A DNA stretch of 64,000 nucleotides. Origin: Kitagawia praeruptora (lineage: Eukaryota; Streptophyta; Magnoliopsida; Apiales; Apiaceae). Both the position numbers and the translations under genes were made by a program. The stretch spans positions 13,235,501 through 13,299,500 of the forward strand of contig CM075346.1 in NCBI GenBank assembly GCA_037693485.1, in the 5' to 3' direction. The first letter of the stretch is position 1. Each line of letters begins with the position of its first letter. The notes beneath the pieces are model-generated. The model did not search any database. It was not told the origin of the DNA and was given only the letters and a program-made list of their open reading frames with translations. Below are positions 1 through 10,713 of this stretch, in pieces.

Positions 1-578
1 GATGATTGAGTTAATTATAATACTGAGAGGGTTATGATTAACTGACATAAGACTTGAATGGTGCATGATTATATCTGTTGATAGTAATTTTGTGACGGTA
101 TAGACATATATTGTTACCTTGCATAGCTGTGTGAAATTGGTGCTTAATTGTATTCTGAAAGTTGAATTGGGCATAGACATATGTTAATTCAATTACAGAA
201 TCTATACCATAGTGATTTCGAGAGAAACCTATGATTTGTGAATTTTTGGTTAGTAGACTGTGAATTTGCTATAGTATTACACTACTTTATTGCCGACATG
301 AACATATTAGGGTGAAGTAATTATCTTGACTTAGTTTCTCGTATCTAAAACTCATTCAGTTCTCTTTGCTAGTATAATATTAGTTAGTTAATTTAGTTAT
401 AAATTAATTAGTTTAATTAGAAAAAACCAAAATCAATTATTGTGTTTGATAACTAAATTGTTCGATATTAATTGTGATTTACACAAATCGACAGTCCTTG
501 AGGAACGATATCTGGTATTTACTACTGTATTACTTGCTTGCGATTGTGTACACTTGCACATCTGTATTTTACGCAACA
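1..578 (+). repeat. Element A 5' LTR (3' part only)
   Basis: This stretch matches 5396-5973 base for base except at two sites. It ends with ACA directly before the primer-binding site. The first roughly 800 bp of this LTR lie to the left of the window. Confidence 0.92.
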
Positions 579-584
579 AGTTTT

Positions 585-602
585 TGGCGCCGCTGCCGGG
601 GA
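585..602 (+). promoter_or_regulatory. Primer-binding site of element A (tRNA-Asp type)
   Basis: The 18 bases TGGCGCCGCTGCCGGGGA lie six bases after the LTR end. They are complementary to a tRNA 3' end of the Asp type, the usual primer of Athila-class gypsy elements. The same 18 bases recur in element C at 18121-18138. Confidence 0.85.
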
Positions 603-707
603 CTGTTTTAGTGTTTATTGCAAATTTAATTATCTTGCAGTTTGGTTTGCTTTGGTGTGCTCACGTTGATAATTCTTGTTGTTTATCAGGTTTGACAACA
701 TAGAGTT

Positions 708-1811
708 ATGTATTCTCTATATGCTATGGATATGGTCTATGATAAGGACTACGTCAAGAGACTTTATGCAGAGATTCTAGAGGATGTGAAGATGGGAAGG
801 AATAAACCCAACTGGAAGTTGATAAGACCACCAATGGGCAAGGATGAGAACGTGTCATGTGTGTATTGTTGTGGTGCTCATACCTATGACTATTGTCCTT
901 CTAATCCAGATTCTATTTGCTTTGATGTTAATCACCTAGTGGTGCAACCTCCCAATTATTCATATATCAATGAAAGGGTTTTTCTTGGATCTTCATCAAA
1001 GGACTTTAAATATTCATGTTTTCAAGAATCTCAGCAACATGGACTTGACGATGGGAATGAGCAGTCTGAACCTATGATAGTTGAAAGCACAATAGAGGTG
1101 GATGTCTCTCAAACAACATTTAATCGCGAAGGATATGTAGAGGAATCTTCGACAATATCTGTAGAGGATGTTCTAGTTTCTGATAAACTAGAGCAGAATT
1201 CTGATGAAGATCCATTGGAGCAGCCCATGATTCTAGATTCTGGCCATGAGAGTAATGAAGAGGAGCATCTAACTTTGTTGGAGGTTAATTCACAAGATGC
1301 AAAAAAAAAAGTGCATTGTTTTGGGTCAATAAAAGTGCTATCTGCAGAAGTCAAACCTCCAAAAGCTTCTATTAATGAACCACCTGATTTGGAACCGAAG
1401 TTGATCTCCTCTCATTCTCAAGAGGTTTATTCGAGCTCATCTTTAACATCTTCTATCATCATCTCAGCAGAATTACCTCCGGACAAGAAAGTTGAAAGGG
1501 TTATTTCATATTTTTGTGATAATATGTGCTCTGTAGACGTGCAAACTTTGTTAGGGGACACTGCAATTGGTTCTTTTGAGAAGCGGAGGAGGTTGACATC
1601 TCCGATTTTGTCAATCATTATCTCTGCAGATTTACCGCCTGATAAGGAAGAATGGTTATTGGAGGTTTCGCAAATGTACTGGCTAGTTTCTTTTGAGCAG
1701 CGGAGAAGGTTGAACCATGTTATCAAGGACGTGATGCCAAAGAAGATAATTAAATGGCCATTAAGGGATGCTATGTGGAATTTTACACTACGATGTGAAA
1801 TTAACGAGTAA
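708..1811 (+). CDS. Truncated gag/pol-derived ORF of element A (367 aa)
   Basis: The ATG at 708 opens 367 codons. Near residues 50-62 there is a CCHC-like knuckle (C-x2-C-x3-H-x4-C), as in gag of the Athila lineage. The middle is acidic and low in complexity. The C-terminus carries two tandem copies of a segment resembling the gypsy linker before the reverse transcriptase (IIISAELPPDKK and IIISADLPPDKEE, each followed by SFEKRRRL or SFEQRRRL), then VIKDVMPKKIIKWPLRD, which resembles the first block of the reverse transcriptase. The ORF stops there, so no catalytic domain is present. Element C ends its ORF at the same block. A splice-acceptor-like tract (tttatcag, 683-690) precedes the ATG. 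Whether a protein is made is unknown. Confidence 0.6.
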   Translation: MYSLYAMDMVYDKDYVKRLYAEILEDVKMGRNKPNWKLIRPPMGKDENVSCVYCCGAHTYDYCPSNPDSICFDVNHLVVQPPNYSYINERVFLGSSSKDFKYSCFQESQQHGLDDGNEQSEPMIVESTIEVDVSQTTFNREGYVEESSTISVEDVLVSDKLEQNSDEDPLEQPMILDSGHESNEEEHLTLLEVNSQDAKKKVHCFGSIKVLSAEVKPPKASINEPPDLEPKLISSHSQEVYSSSSLTSSIIISAELPPDKKVERVISYFCDNMCSVDVQTLLGDTAIGSFEKRRRLTSPILSIIISADLPPDKEEWLLEVSQMYWLVSFEQRRRLNHVIKDVMPKKIIKWPLRDAMWNFTLRCEINE

Positions 1812-4407
1812 AAGCCCATTGTCATGTCTAGCTAAAGACTTTAAACAAAGGCGCTTCTTGGGAGGCAACCCATGCTTGTTATGGTTAGTATATTTTTGTT
1901 TTATTTTGTAATTTTTTTTATGTTAGATATGTATATTTTATTATTATTATTATTATTATTATTGTATATTTTTCTTTTTATTTTTTTTAGGCTAGAAATT
2001 TTATGTGTATTAATTTTTTTTTTCTCTCCCACAAAATGCCTTGATGATTTGATTTCAAGTGTTTCAGGAATAAATATTTTTTGGGTACAAGGGTGGTTTG
2101 AAAAAAATTGGAGCAATGTGAAAAAAAAAATATAATAATAATTTGTGGGCATTTTCAATATACCATGACAGGAATTAATTAAACCGTGGTATTGTGTTGC
2201 TGGGGGAATCGAAATTGAAACAGAGATGTAATACAGGCGTTTTAGAATTTCCAACCGGCGGTTTTCAATTCATGCTCCTTTCCATCTCACGCGCGTGCCT
2301 CGGTGTGGGATATCTCTTCGCGGTGCAACATTCCCTGGTAGTCTGGTGCGCACCACAGTGCGTGAATTCACTCGGCAGTGCATCAGTTTCTGTGACTTTA
2401 CATGCATGCATTCGTACAAACCCAATTAATTTGGAGCCCACGTCCCAGTTGGAAGTCAGGTCCGGCCCAATTACTGCAGTCCATCAGTAACCCATCTGCA
2501 GTCCAGCCCATCTTCCTTGTATCAATCATCAGTTGACGATCTGGCGTCCATGTCAGCAGTTGGAATATGCTCTTTTTTCAAAAATTTAACTGAAATGGTT
2601 GTGGGAAGGGGGAATTGAACACCAGACCTCAAGGTTGCAAGACCGAGGCCCAACCACTCCACCAACTTGATTTATGTGTTAGAGATTTCCTCTTTCAAAT
2701 TAATAAGGAGAGCATTGTTCAGAAAATTAACACGTTGGAGCCAATTCTTTACAAGATTTTCAACAGGCCTTTAATATCAGGGGAGTATATAATTATTTTA
2801 TTTTTATTTTTTTATTTTTTTTACCTTTCTTTGTATAATTTTTTTTCCTTTTATTTATTTTTGTATTTCTTTTAGGATCTTTTTATGCTTAGATGTTTTA
2901 TATATATTATTATTCATTGGGGACAATGAACCGCTTAAGTGTGGGGAGGGGTTTCCAGCATTAAAAATAAAAAATAAAAATTAGGATCATTAATAATGTT
3001 AATTTAGGATTTTTTTTCTTTTCTTAGTTTTTTTAGGACATTAGATATTTCTTTTTTAGATTTTATTTTAGGATAGTTAAAAAAATTAGAAAAAAACACA
3101 AAAAAAATTAGAAACTTAAAAAAATTGATTGCCTTGTCAATATAGCATGTTTATAAGGATAAGTACACACCATGTTGGCTAATTATTCGTGTGTCATGTA
3201 TATGTCTCCTTAGCGTAAAGTACCTTATGCATGATGATGTCTTGTATGTGCTTGCGAAAATTTAAAACTTGAATGTACGTCACTGTCAATTTTGATGAGT
3301 ATTGCATGCTATCACCATGTGAGATCTTGAGCCTTAATTTGCGATTGATACATCTTTTGTCAATCTATTTTTTTTGTGGTGAGTTATTCGTCATTGCATG
3401 TGTTGCTCTAGAACTTGCTTTAAACCAGGTCGTGCGTATATTGATATTGTGTATTGTGTAAAAATGATAAAGGCACTAGGATTAACCGTATTGTCCCAAA
3501 CAGTACCTTTAAAATTAATCCTTAGTGAGCCCCCTTGAGCCTATATCCTTTTTCTTCGTATATCACCATTTAAATTTTGAGCTTATATATTTCTTCTTGT
3601 CTTGATTGACTAGTAGAGCATTGTGATGTATACATGAGATTGGTAAAATATTAAGTGTGGGGATATCTTTGTCATTTTGTGAAATTTTGGGTGGGAATTG
3701 AATTGGTTTGGCTATTCCTTCTTCGTGACACCTCAATAAAGTCACTCGAATCAATAAAAAAAGGGAGGAAGCAAGAAAAAAAATAGAGAGAAAAAAATGA
3801 AAATGAAAAAAAAAAAAAAAAAAGAAAAGAAAAGGAGAGTGTATGTTCAATGGTTCTTACAATGTGAAATTTATGAGTTTACATTTGTATTTGGGATTAT
3901 ATCTCAAGGTTAGTTTCATGTTGAGTGCTTCAAGTATATATGAACACTATGCTCTATTAGTTGTCAAGTTAGCCACTTGTTAGCCTATTTCTTTGATTTC
4001 CTACCCCCGCACCTAAGCCTCGTTACAACCCTTGACAAAGACCTTTTGATTTATACGAACACGAAGTCGAGAGATTTTGGTGGACAAGCAAGCTTATGGT
4101 AGCACATGTGCATTTGATTGAACTTGAGTGATACAGTTGCACCTAAACACTTGTGTGATTTGAGTGTTTGTGAGGTTATTTTCCATCCTAAGCATGCTAT
4201 TTTCTTGTTGATTGAGACTTTGATGTTATTCATGATATTTTAGTCTTTTGAGACTATGTGTGCGTGCTTGAATAGTTGTGTTGGTGTGTAAAGTTGAGGG
4301 ATCGCATTATATGACATCTATGAGCTATTACATGATTAAGTTTGCATGTGTGAAGTGCTATGATATATTTCATGTTTGAGACTTGGCAGTCAGAATAAAA
4401 ATTAGGA
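1812..4407 (+). other. Non-coding internal region of element A
   Basis: This is mostly T-rich or A-rich sequence without a convincing ORF. It holds a less AT-rich block at about 2180-2580 that differs from its surroundings, a tRNA-like segment at 2607-2668, and two extra polypurine-tract-like motifs (about 2934-2951 and 3650-3664) before the functional one at 4588-4598. Confidence 0.6.
2607..2668 (-). repeat. tRNA-like segment (SINE head or tRNA relic)
   Basis: On the minus strand an A-box-like TGGTGGAGTGG is followed about 34 bases later by a B-box-like GTTCAATTC. This is the internal Pol III promoter layout of tRNA genes and tRNA-derived SINEs. An A/T-rich stretch follows at lower coordinates, where a SINE tail would be. 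I cannot find clean target duplications and did not fold a cloverleaf, so it could also be a degenerate tRNA. Confidence 0.45.
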
Positions 4408-4541
4408 ATTTTGTGGGTATATTCACTACAAACCCTCACGAAACCTTACTCGTCCACTTGGGCTACTTTGGGGTTTAAAGGGCTTGTTGCATATGCCAAA
4501 TGCAACCGTGATCACCTACGGAAGTGGTATTAGTTAGTTAG
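4408..4541 (+). other. Conserved pre-PPT block shared with element C
   Basis: This block is closely similar to 20846-20981 in element C, although the surrounding sequence is not. The best conserved part runs from a CCCTCACG motif to GGAAGTGGTA. It includes a short inverted repeat (TTGCAT and ATGCAA) and a second one (CCGT and ACGG) around GATCACCT. No ORF crosses it, so the conservation points to a cis-acting role in the RNA or DNA. Confidence 0.7.
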
Positions 4542-4587
4542 GACTTAGTTTTTTCTTTCTTCTTTGCCCGAGGACGTGCAACATGCT

Positions 4588-4598
4588 AAGTGTGGGGA
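4588..4598 (+). promoter_or_regulatory. Polypurine tract of element A
   Basis: The G-rich run in TAAGTGTGGGGA directly precedes the TGTGATAA start of the 3' LTR, the position required for plus-strand priming. Confidence 0.7.
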
Positions 4599-5973
4599 TG
4601 TGATAAGTGTGCATTTAATCCTAATATTGTCCCTATATTTAAGTTATTTTGCATTGATTTGGATTTTTATTTAATAAATTTTAATGTTTTATTGTAGGTA
4701 TCAAGGAGTTATAATAAAGGAGGGCTTGGAGCTTAAATAACAAGAGTTGAGAATTAATTTAATTAAAATTCGGATTTTATGGGCCGCTACGCAGTCTACA
4801 CTGTTTGGGCCATATCTGGAGTTCCGGAAGTCCGTTTTAGGCGATTCAACAGCCCACAGAAAGCTTATGAGAAGGGCTTTATTTCTGAAGTGGTCTTGTA
4901 TTTAAAATCCAGCCGAACCATCCCAGAAACAGAGCCCAAGATGCAGTTACGAATTTCTATTATTGGAATTCAATTTTGATTGGGAAATCTCCTTGTAATT
5001 ATATTAAATAATTAAAAATTCTTTTATTTGGAGATTTTATTAGATATAGATGAGACCTAGAGAGATACATGGGACGAGGGAGAAAAAGTGAGAAGTAGCC
5101 ACACAAGGGAGGAAGAGGAGAAGCCATTAACAAGAAGAATTCAGCCATTGAAGACATTCAATTGGCTTTGTTTTCTCTTTATCTTTTTATATCTCTTCTT
5201 ATGATTATGTGTTGGTTAACTTTGGATTGTTTTGATACGTTTATTATGAACTAAACTTGTATGAGTTGAGATTTTTATGGAACCCTAGTATGTGATTGTT
5301 GGTGTTTTGATAAGAAGTACTATTTGCAGTTCACAGTTTATTCGTTCAAGTGGATTTCATGTTATTTATTTGCTATTGTTTGGCCAACACTAGTAGATGA
5401 TTGAGTTAATTATAATACTGAGAGGGTTATGATTAACTGACATAAGACTTGAATGGTGCATGATTATATCTGTTGATAGTAATTTTGTGACGGTATAGAC
5501 ATATATTGTTACCTTGCATAGCTGTGTGAAATTGGTGCTTAATTGTATTCTGAAAGTTGAATTGGGCATAGACATATGTTAATTCAATTACAGAATCTAT
5601 ACCATAGTGATTTCGAGAGAAACCTATGATTTGTGAATTTTTGGTTAGTAGACTGTGAATTTGCTATAGTATTACACTACTTTATTGCCGACATGAACAT
5701 ATTAGGGTGAAGTAATTATCTTGACTTAGTTTCTCGTATCTAAAACTCATTCAGTTCTCTTTGCTAGTATAATATTAGTTAGTTAATTTAGTTATAAATT
5801 AATTAGTTTAATTAGAAAAAACCAAAATCAATTATTGTGTTTGATAACTGAATTGTTCGATATTAATTGTGATTTACACAAATCGACAGTCCTTGAGGAA
5901 CGATATCTGGTATTTACTACTGTATTACTTGCTTGCGATTGTGTACACTTGCACATCTGTATTTTACACAACA
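4599..5973 (+). repeat. Element A 3' LTR (1375 bp)
   Basis: It starts TGTGATAAGTG and ends ACAACA, and its last 578 bp match the 5' LTR copy. Positions 4807-4866 form a block also present in the 5' LTR of element C (16978-17035). Confidence 0.88.
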
Positions 5974-6443
5974 GTAGGCATACCTCTCACTAACTCTCTT
6001 TTGACTAGAGAATTAATGGCTTTGAAGTTCAGGTGTGATAATTTCTTATGCCACAGCCAACAATCTTCATTTGATGCTTTTGAATAAAAGCAACAAATTT
6101 TGTCCTTGTTTGCAGAATCCATATTGGCTACAAACATGCTTCCCTTTCTTACTCCAGATAGAGCAAAATCACCAGTCTTCTTGTGGGTGATCAAACATTC
6201 ATCTTTTTCAAAATCCACCTTGAATCCCCTATCAGTAAACTGACCAACACTTAGCAGATTATGCTTGAGCCCCTTGACTAGTGCTACATCTTCAATGATG
6301 ACATTACCAACTTTCAACCCCAATGTCTTACCCATGCTGTCATCTCCAAAAGCAACCATTGGGCCAGCCTTTTCCTCATACTGTGATAGCAGGGCCATAT
6401 CACCAGTCATATGATTTGAGCATCCACTGTCCAAAATCCACAT
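5974..6443 (-). pseudogene. Copia pol N-terminus (protease plus GAG pre-integrase), cut by element A
   Basis: The protease active site DSGCSNHMTG lies at the start, followed by a GAG pre-integrase segment with WHKKLSHLNFKAINSLVKRE. The frame then runs straight into the LTR of element A. Upstream the frame is open back to a TAG codon positioned like a 3' splice site (see the gag/pol junction finding). The frame relation to gag is -1, as in element D. Confidence 0.85.
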
Positions 6444-6484
6444 GACCTTCTTTTCACTTTCTTTGCCCTACAAACACAAAGGTA

Positions 6485-8986
6485 TTACTTTTCCTTTGGT
6501 ACCCAAACAAGTTTGGGTCCATGTGACTTAGAAATAGTTTTATCATAAACAACATGCTTGTCAACTTTCTTGGCATTAGTCTTCTTGTCACTGTTAGAAG
6601 TCTTAGAACCTGAGATTTCAGACTTAGGTGACAGAGGTACCTTCCTAGCTTTAGGAGGACTCGAAGACTTTGACCTGGTATAGTGTGTGTAAGAATTGTG
6701 ACTGATACAACCATCAATGAACTGCATTCTCAGATTGAAACAAGTAGTCATAACATTCATATTGCATGGCATACAGTCAAATTTATCACAAAATGGTGCA
6801 TCTCTATGTCTTAGAGGCACAGAACAATCATAGAAAGGTTTAGATACACTACCAGCAGGTTTCTTGCATGCATGAGTTAAATGATTGGTACTGAAACAAT
6901 TCTGACAAGTTTTCCTAGGGGCATTAGGCACATAATTATAGTTGTTATCTTTGTTAATCCCTAACTTGCCATTTCTGTTCTGTTTCTTCTTAGTCACTTT
7001 CTTTTCTGATTCACTCTTCCCAGCTGAAACAAACTTAACAAACTTCTTAGGTCTTGGCCTATCAACTACTGGCTCCTTGGCTTTTGGCTTGACACTCTCA
7101 CTCTTAGAGAATGCTTGTTGTTCACTGGCTTGTGCCTCATCCTCATCATTCAACATTTACTTGATAAGTAAGGCATCCTCATCAATTTCAAATGTTGGTT
7201 CTTTAAAAATTGGATTTTCAGTCTTTTTCAAAATGTGAGGCACTTCCTCATGAACAACTGTGTCATCTTCAATGACAGCATAGCCTTTTCTCCGTTTAAG
7301 AGTGTCATAATCAAGTCCAATAGCAGCCTTGGGATTTGCTTCAATTTTCTCACAATAGGATTGCACTAGACCAGATGATTTCTTGAAAGTTTTTAGTTTG
7401 AATTCATTTTCAGCTAATTCATCCCTAAGAGCCTTTTCAACCTGACTAGCACACAAAACCTTATTTTGCAGATATTCAACTTCTTTCTTAAGGTTTTCTA
7501 TTTGCATAGCAGTTAGCTCAAGTTCCTCATTCTTTTTGGTTAACATTTCATTTCTAGTAGATAGTTTAGTAATCTCTTCATTAGCAGCAGTCATACTAGT
7601 ATGAATGTTAAACATCTCAACAGATAGTTGTTCAATCATGCATTTATACTCTGAAACAGACATGTCTATAGTAGTGAGAGATGGTACCTGAGGATCTGAT
7701 GGAGATGTGTCATCCTTGGAATTGGCCATCAAGGCATAATTGCAGAATTCTTGTTCCTCTCCATCACTGTCAGAATCATCCCAACACTTCCCTTCAGCTA
7801 TGTAGGCCTTACCTTGTGTCTGCTTTTTCAGAAGGGCCTCATACTTAGCTTCGAGCTCAAGATAATCTCTATCCTTCTTTTTAGGCTTCTTGCATTCACT
7901 GGCAAAATGCCCTAGGTCATTGCATATATAGCACCTTACAGATGACCTATCCACATAGCTGGTTTTGAATTTATTTCTATTTGGTTTCACAGGTGCCTTG
8001 TTCTTGTTGACTGAATGGTTTTGAGTTTTGGGTTTGAAGGGTTGATTTCTTTTAAATCTGATGTTTGGAAATTTTCTGGCCATGAAAGTATATGAAGTAT
8101 TTCCCATCCCATCTAGTTCTTCAAGAGTGTAAAACTCTTCTTCCCCCTTTTCCTCAACAGGTTCACTTATCTCAGATTCAGTTTCTTCCTCTTCTACTAC
8201 CTCCTCAATCCTTAATTGGCTTGTAGATGCTTCTAGGTCTTGAATAGATTTATTGACAATCAAGGCACATGATGTGTTTATCATTCTACCTTGGTTGGCT
8301 TGGATAGCCCTTTTCTGAAGCAACTCAAGCTCATGAGTCTTTAAGACTCCATAGAGCACATCATAGGTGACTTTGTTCAAATCTCTTTCCCTTAGAGAAA
8401 TGAATCTTTGCTCTAGATGATTTGGTGAAGATAGCAGAAATTTCATATTTAACTCCTTGGTGCTGTAAACCTTGCCATTCTTCTGCAACTCAGTGACTAG
8501 CTTGTGAAACCTTTCAAACATCTCAGTAATGCTTTCCTTGGGCTGTGCCATGAAAGCTTCATACTGTGTGACCAGTATCTGTTTCTTGTTTTCCTTAACC
8601 TCATCAGTTCCTTCACACAACACCTCAATGTGATCCCACATTTCTTTGACAGATGTACATGATGCAATGTTTGCAAACATTGACATGTCCATGGAATCAA
8701 TGATAAGCAACATGAGGTGGCTGTCAAGAGCAACCTTCTCCCTTTCTGATTCTGTCCATTTTGATGGATCCTTGGCCACATAAGATCTTGGGATAGTTGT
8801 GGTTCCAACAGTCTTCTCTGATATCTCTTGTTGTGGAACAAAATGACCATTCTTGAGAATCTCAGGATACAAAGGATGAGAGGCTTTGATGAACAACATC
8901 ATCTTTATCTTCCATAGGTTGAAGTTTTTTTTGTCAAACTTAGGGACTTTCACCGTTCCTGTAGTCTTTGGTGTATTCGAACTCAT
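6485..8986 (-). pseudogene. Copia gag of element B with one in-frame stop
   Basis: The ATG is at 8984-8986. The N-terminal half resembles the UBN2/retrotrans_gag family of plant Copia elements. A CCHC zinc knuckle (CYICNDLGHFASEC) lies around 7905-7946, then an acidic region and a coiled-coil-like stretch. A TAA at 7157-7159 interrupts the frame. The same frame stays open to 6485 and carries a second knuckle (CQNCFSTNHLTHAC), ending shortly after the motif VWVPK. Large gag proteins with coiled coil are typical of the Sirevirus lineage. Because the stop is a single codon in otherwise intact coding sequence, loss of function is recent. Confidence 0.82.
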
Positions 8987-9017
8987 GATCGTTTTTCTGT
9001 TTTTGAATAAACAGCCC

Positions 9018-9029
9018 GCTCTGATACCA
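9018..9029 (-). promoter_or_regulatory. Primer-binding site of element B (initiator Met tRNA)
   Basis: The minus strand reads TGGTATCAGAGC, the standard Copia primer site. It lies two bases inside the LTR end at 9032 and 32 bases upstream of the gag ATG. Confidence 0.85.
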
Positions 9030-9031
9030 CT

Positions 9032-10050
9032 TGTTGAGTATTGAACACAGTAAAAGAATACAGAGGGGGGGTGAATGGATTCTTGAACTTTTCTTTTCGA
9101 GTCTATGTAGCAAGTAAGTGTTTGTGTGTGCAAGAGTGAAGGTGCGGATAAAGAACAACACAAGACACAATATCACTTTAATCTAATGTATTATTAGATA
9201 AAGGTTGCTACAATCTGTGAATACAAATGATAGTATTCTCAGCTTCATTTTTCTCAGAGAGATACAGCTTACAGCGTATGAAAAACTTGACTCACAAAGT
9301 TAATGACTAAGGAAGTGAGGTTGTATCCTTATAGAACATGGATACACCCTACTTACTACAAATAAGGTAGCTGAACAAATTACTTTCTAGTCTGTCTATC
9401 CTTTTTGAGTAATTGTCCAAACGGTTACAGATTTGTCTTTGCAAAGCCTGTTCAGATCCACTTCTTTAGCTCCTTGTCTCTTCTATATCTCTCCAAGCTT
9501 CCTTGTAGGCTTTCCAGAGCACGTTACAGATTGTGGTCCATAAAGTGCATTGGTTTGTTGCAGGTTTCTGACTTTTACAATTTCTTCAATATTTTGTCTC
9601 CAAGAATGTATTCGAGAAGTGTCTAAGTAGATGATTCGAGAACTAGAATTGACTTGATCGATAACTCTGAGTTCTCGAACACTGTTATATTGACATATCG
9701 AATCACTTCTCGAATAGCTCTTTTCTTCAGGATTCCTTGAGTTGTCGAATAGAACACTTGACTTGTCGAATCCTTGAGATATTAATAGCTTTCTGAGTCC
9801 TTGAGATATCGAATGGAACTTTGACTTGTTGACTCTTTGAGAACTCGAATACCACTTTGACTTGTTGACTTCTTGAGTTCTCGAATAGAGTAGTAGACAT
9901 ATCGAATCTCTGAGATATCGAATGAGATATTGAACAGTGTATTCAGAGATATCGAATAGTGTCTTAAGATATCGAATCCCTGACTTCTCGAATGTTGGAC
10001 TTCTCGAATAGACAATTATACTTCTCGAATTGGTACTTAGGCAAATTCTT
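9032..10050 (-). repeat. Element B 5' LTR (outer boundary uncertain)
   Basis: The LTR end reads CTCAACA on the minus strand beside the primer site. The distal half (about 9640-10035) carries roughly twenty degenerate copies of TCTCGAAT, ATATCGAAT or TTGTCGAAT. The sequence changes character after about 10050, but no terminal CA or target duplication could be fixed. Confidence 0.6.
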
Positions 10051-10620
10051 CATTTCTTCAAATCCCAACTGTGATTATAAATACAAATATATGCAAAGAA
10101 TATACTATGAGTTAAAAGGTGACCCAAATATATAAAAATTGATATGAAAAAAAAATAAGTTGGAAAAAAGTACCTCAAAGGTACTTAAATTTTTTGAACT
10201 AAAACTAACTTTAAGTTAAAAATATTAATCTATATAAAATTATTTTATTGGATATTTTTCGATTAAGTTATTTTTAGTTTCGGATTTACATCGGATTCAA
10301 GTCATATTCGGTTCGGGTAAATTTTTATTCGGATTTGATCGGTTCTGATTATAATCGGATACATGGTCATCATTGGATACAATATTTCGAATAATTTTTG
10401 GTTAAATTTCCGATTCGGTTAATTTTCGGATCGGGTCAAATCGGTTTTCGGATCGTTATCGGATTTGATTAAATTGAACCGGTTTCGGTTCGGATTCGGA
10501 TTGTTTCTGTTTCGGATACAATTTCGGATAATCTATTTCGGATCAAATTTCGGATTCGGTTCCACATATTTCGGTTCGGTTTTTCGGATCCAGACCCATT
10601 TTGCCAGGTCTAATTATATC
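10051..10620. repeat. Degenerate TTCGG-rich repeat ending in an hAT-like terminus
   Basis: Between about 10260 and 10590 variants of TTCGGAT and CGGTTCGG repeat in a loose array. The block ends near 10598-10614 with a sequence that reads TAGACCTGGCAAAATGGG on the other strand, typical of the terminal inverted repeat of plant hAT elements. I could not find the partner terminus, so this may be one end of a degraded non-autonomous hAT element. Confidence 0.4.
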
Positions 10621-10713
10621 CATGAAAAAATCTTTTGGGATGTCTTTACCTTGAAATGATTCTCTATTGTGATATAGGTATTATGTCCATCGAACCTAAA
10701 AGGATGGACTCCC

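Larger units (their letters stand above)
1..5973 (+). mobile_element. Element A: non-autonomous Ty3/gypsy (Athila/Tat-like) LTR retrotransposon, 5' end cut by window
   Basis: Positions 1-578 repeat at 5396-5973 without any indel and with two substitutions that I counted, so these are the two LTRs of one element. The internal part starts with a tRNA-Asp-type primer site and ends with a purine-rich tract just before 4599. The only sizeable sense ORF is 708-1811. I see no protease, reverse transcriptase, RNase H or integrase, so it must be moved in trans. It sits inside the pol gene of Copia element B, whose reading frame resumes at 5974. The base run GTAGG at 5974-5978 should be the right target duplication; its left partner lies outside the window. 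The very low LTR divergence indicates a recent insertion. Confidence 0.88.
5974..10050 (-). mobile_element. Element B: Sirevirus-type Copia retrotransposon, 5' part, interrupted by element A
   Basis: Read on the minus strand, the order is LTR, methionine-tRNA primer site (9018-9029), gag, and the start of pol (protease and GAG pre-integrase). It breaks at 5973/5974 where element A is inserted. Integrase, reverse transcriptase, RNase H and the 3' LTR should therefore lie left of the window. The outer LTR boundary near 10.05 kb is not fixed, because the partner LTR is absent here. One in-frame stop splits gag, so this copy is decaying. Confidence 0.85.

Noticed and set aside
4779..4979. 66-codon ORF inside the 3' LTR of element A
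   Set aside because: It coincides with the conserved LTR block, but the matching block in element C does not keep the frame.
7157..9176. Overlapping extra minus-strand ORFs around gag of element B
   Set aside because: They are in other frames of a recognisable gag or in LTR sequence.
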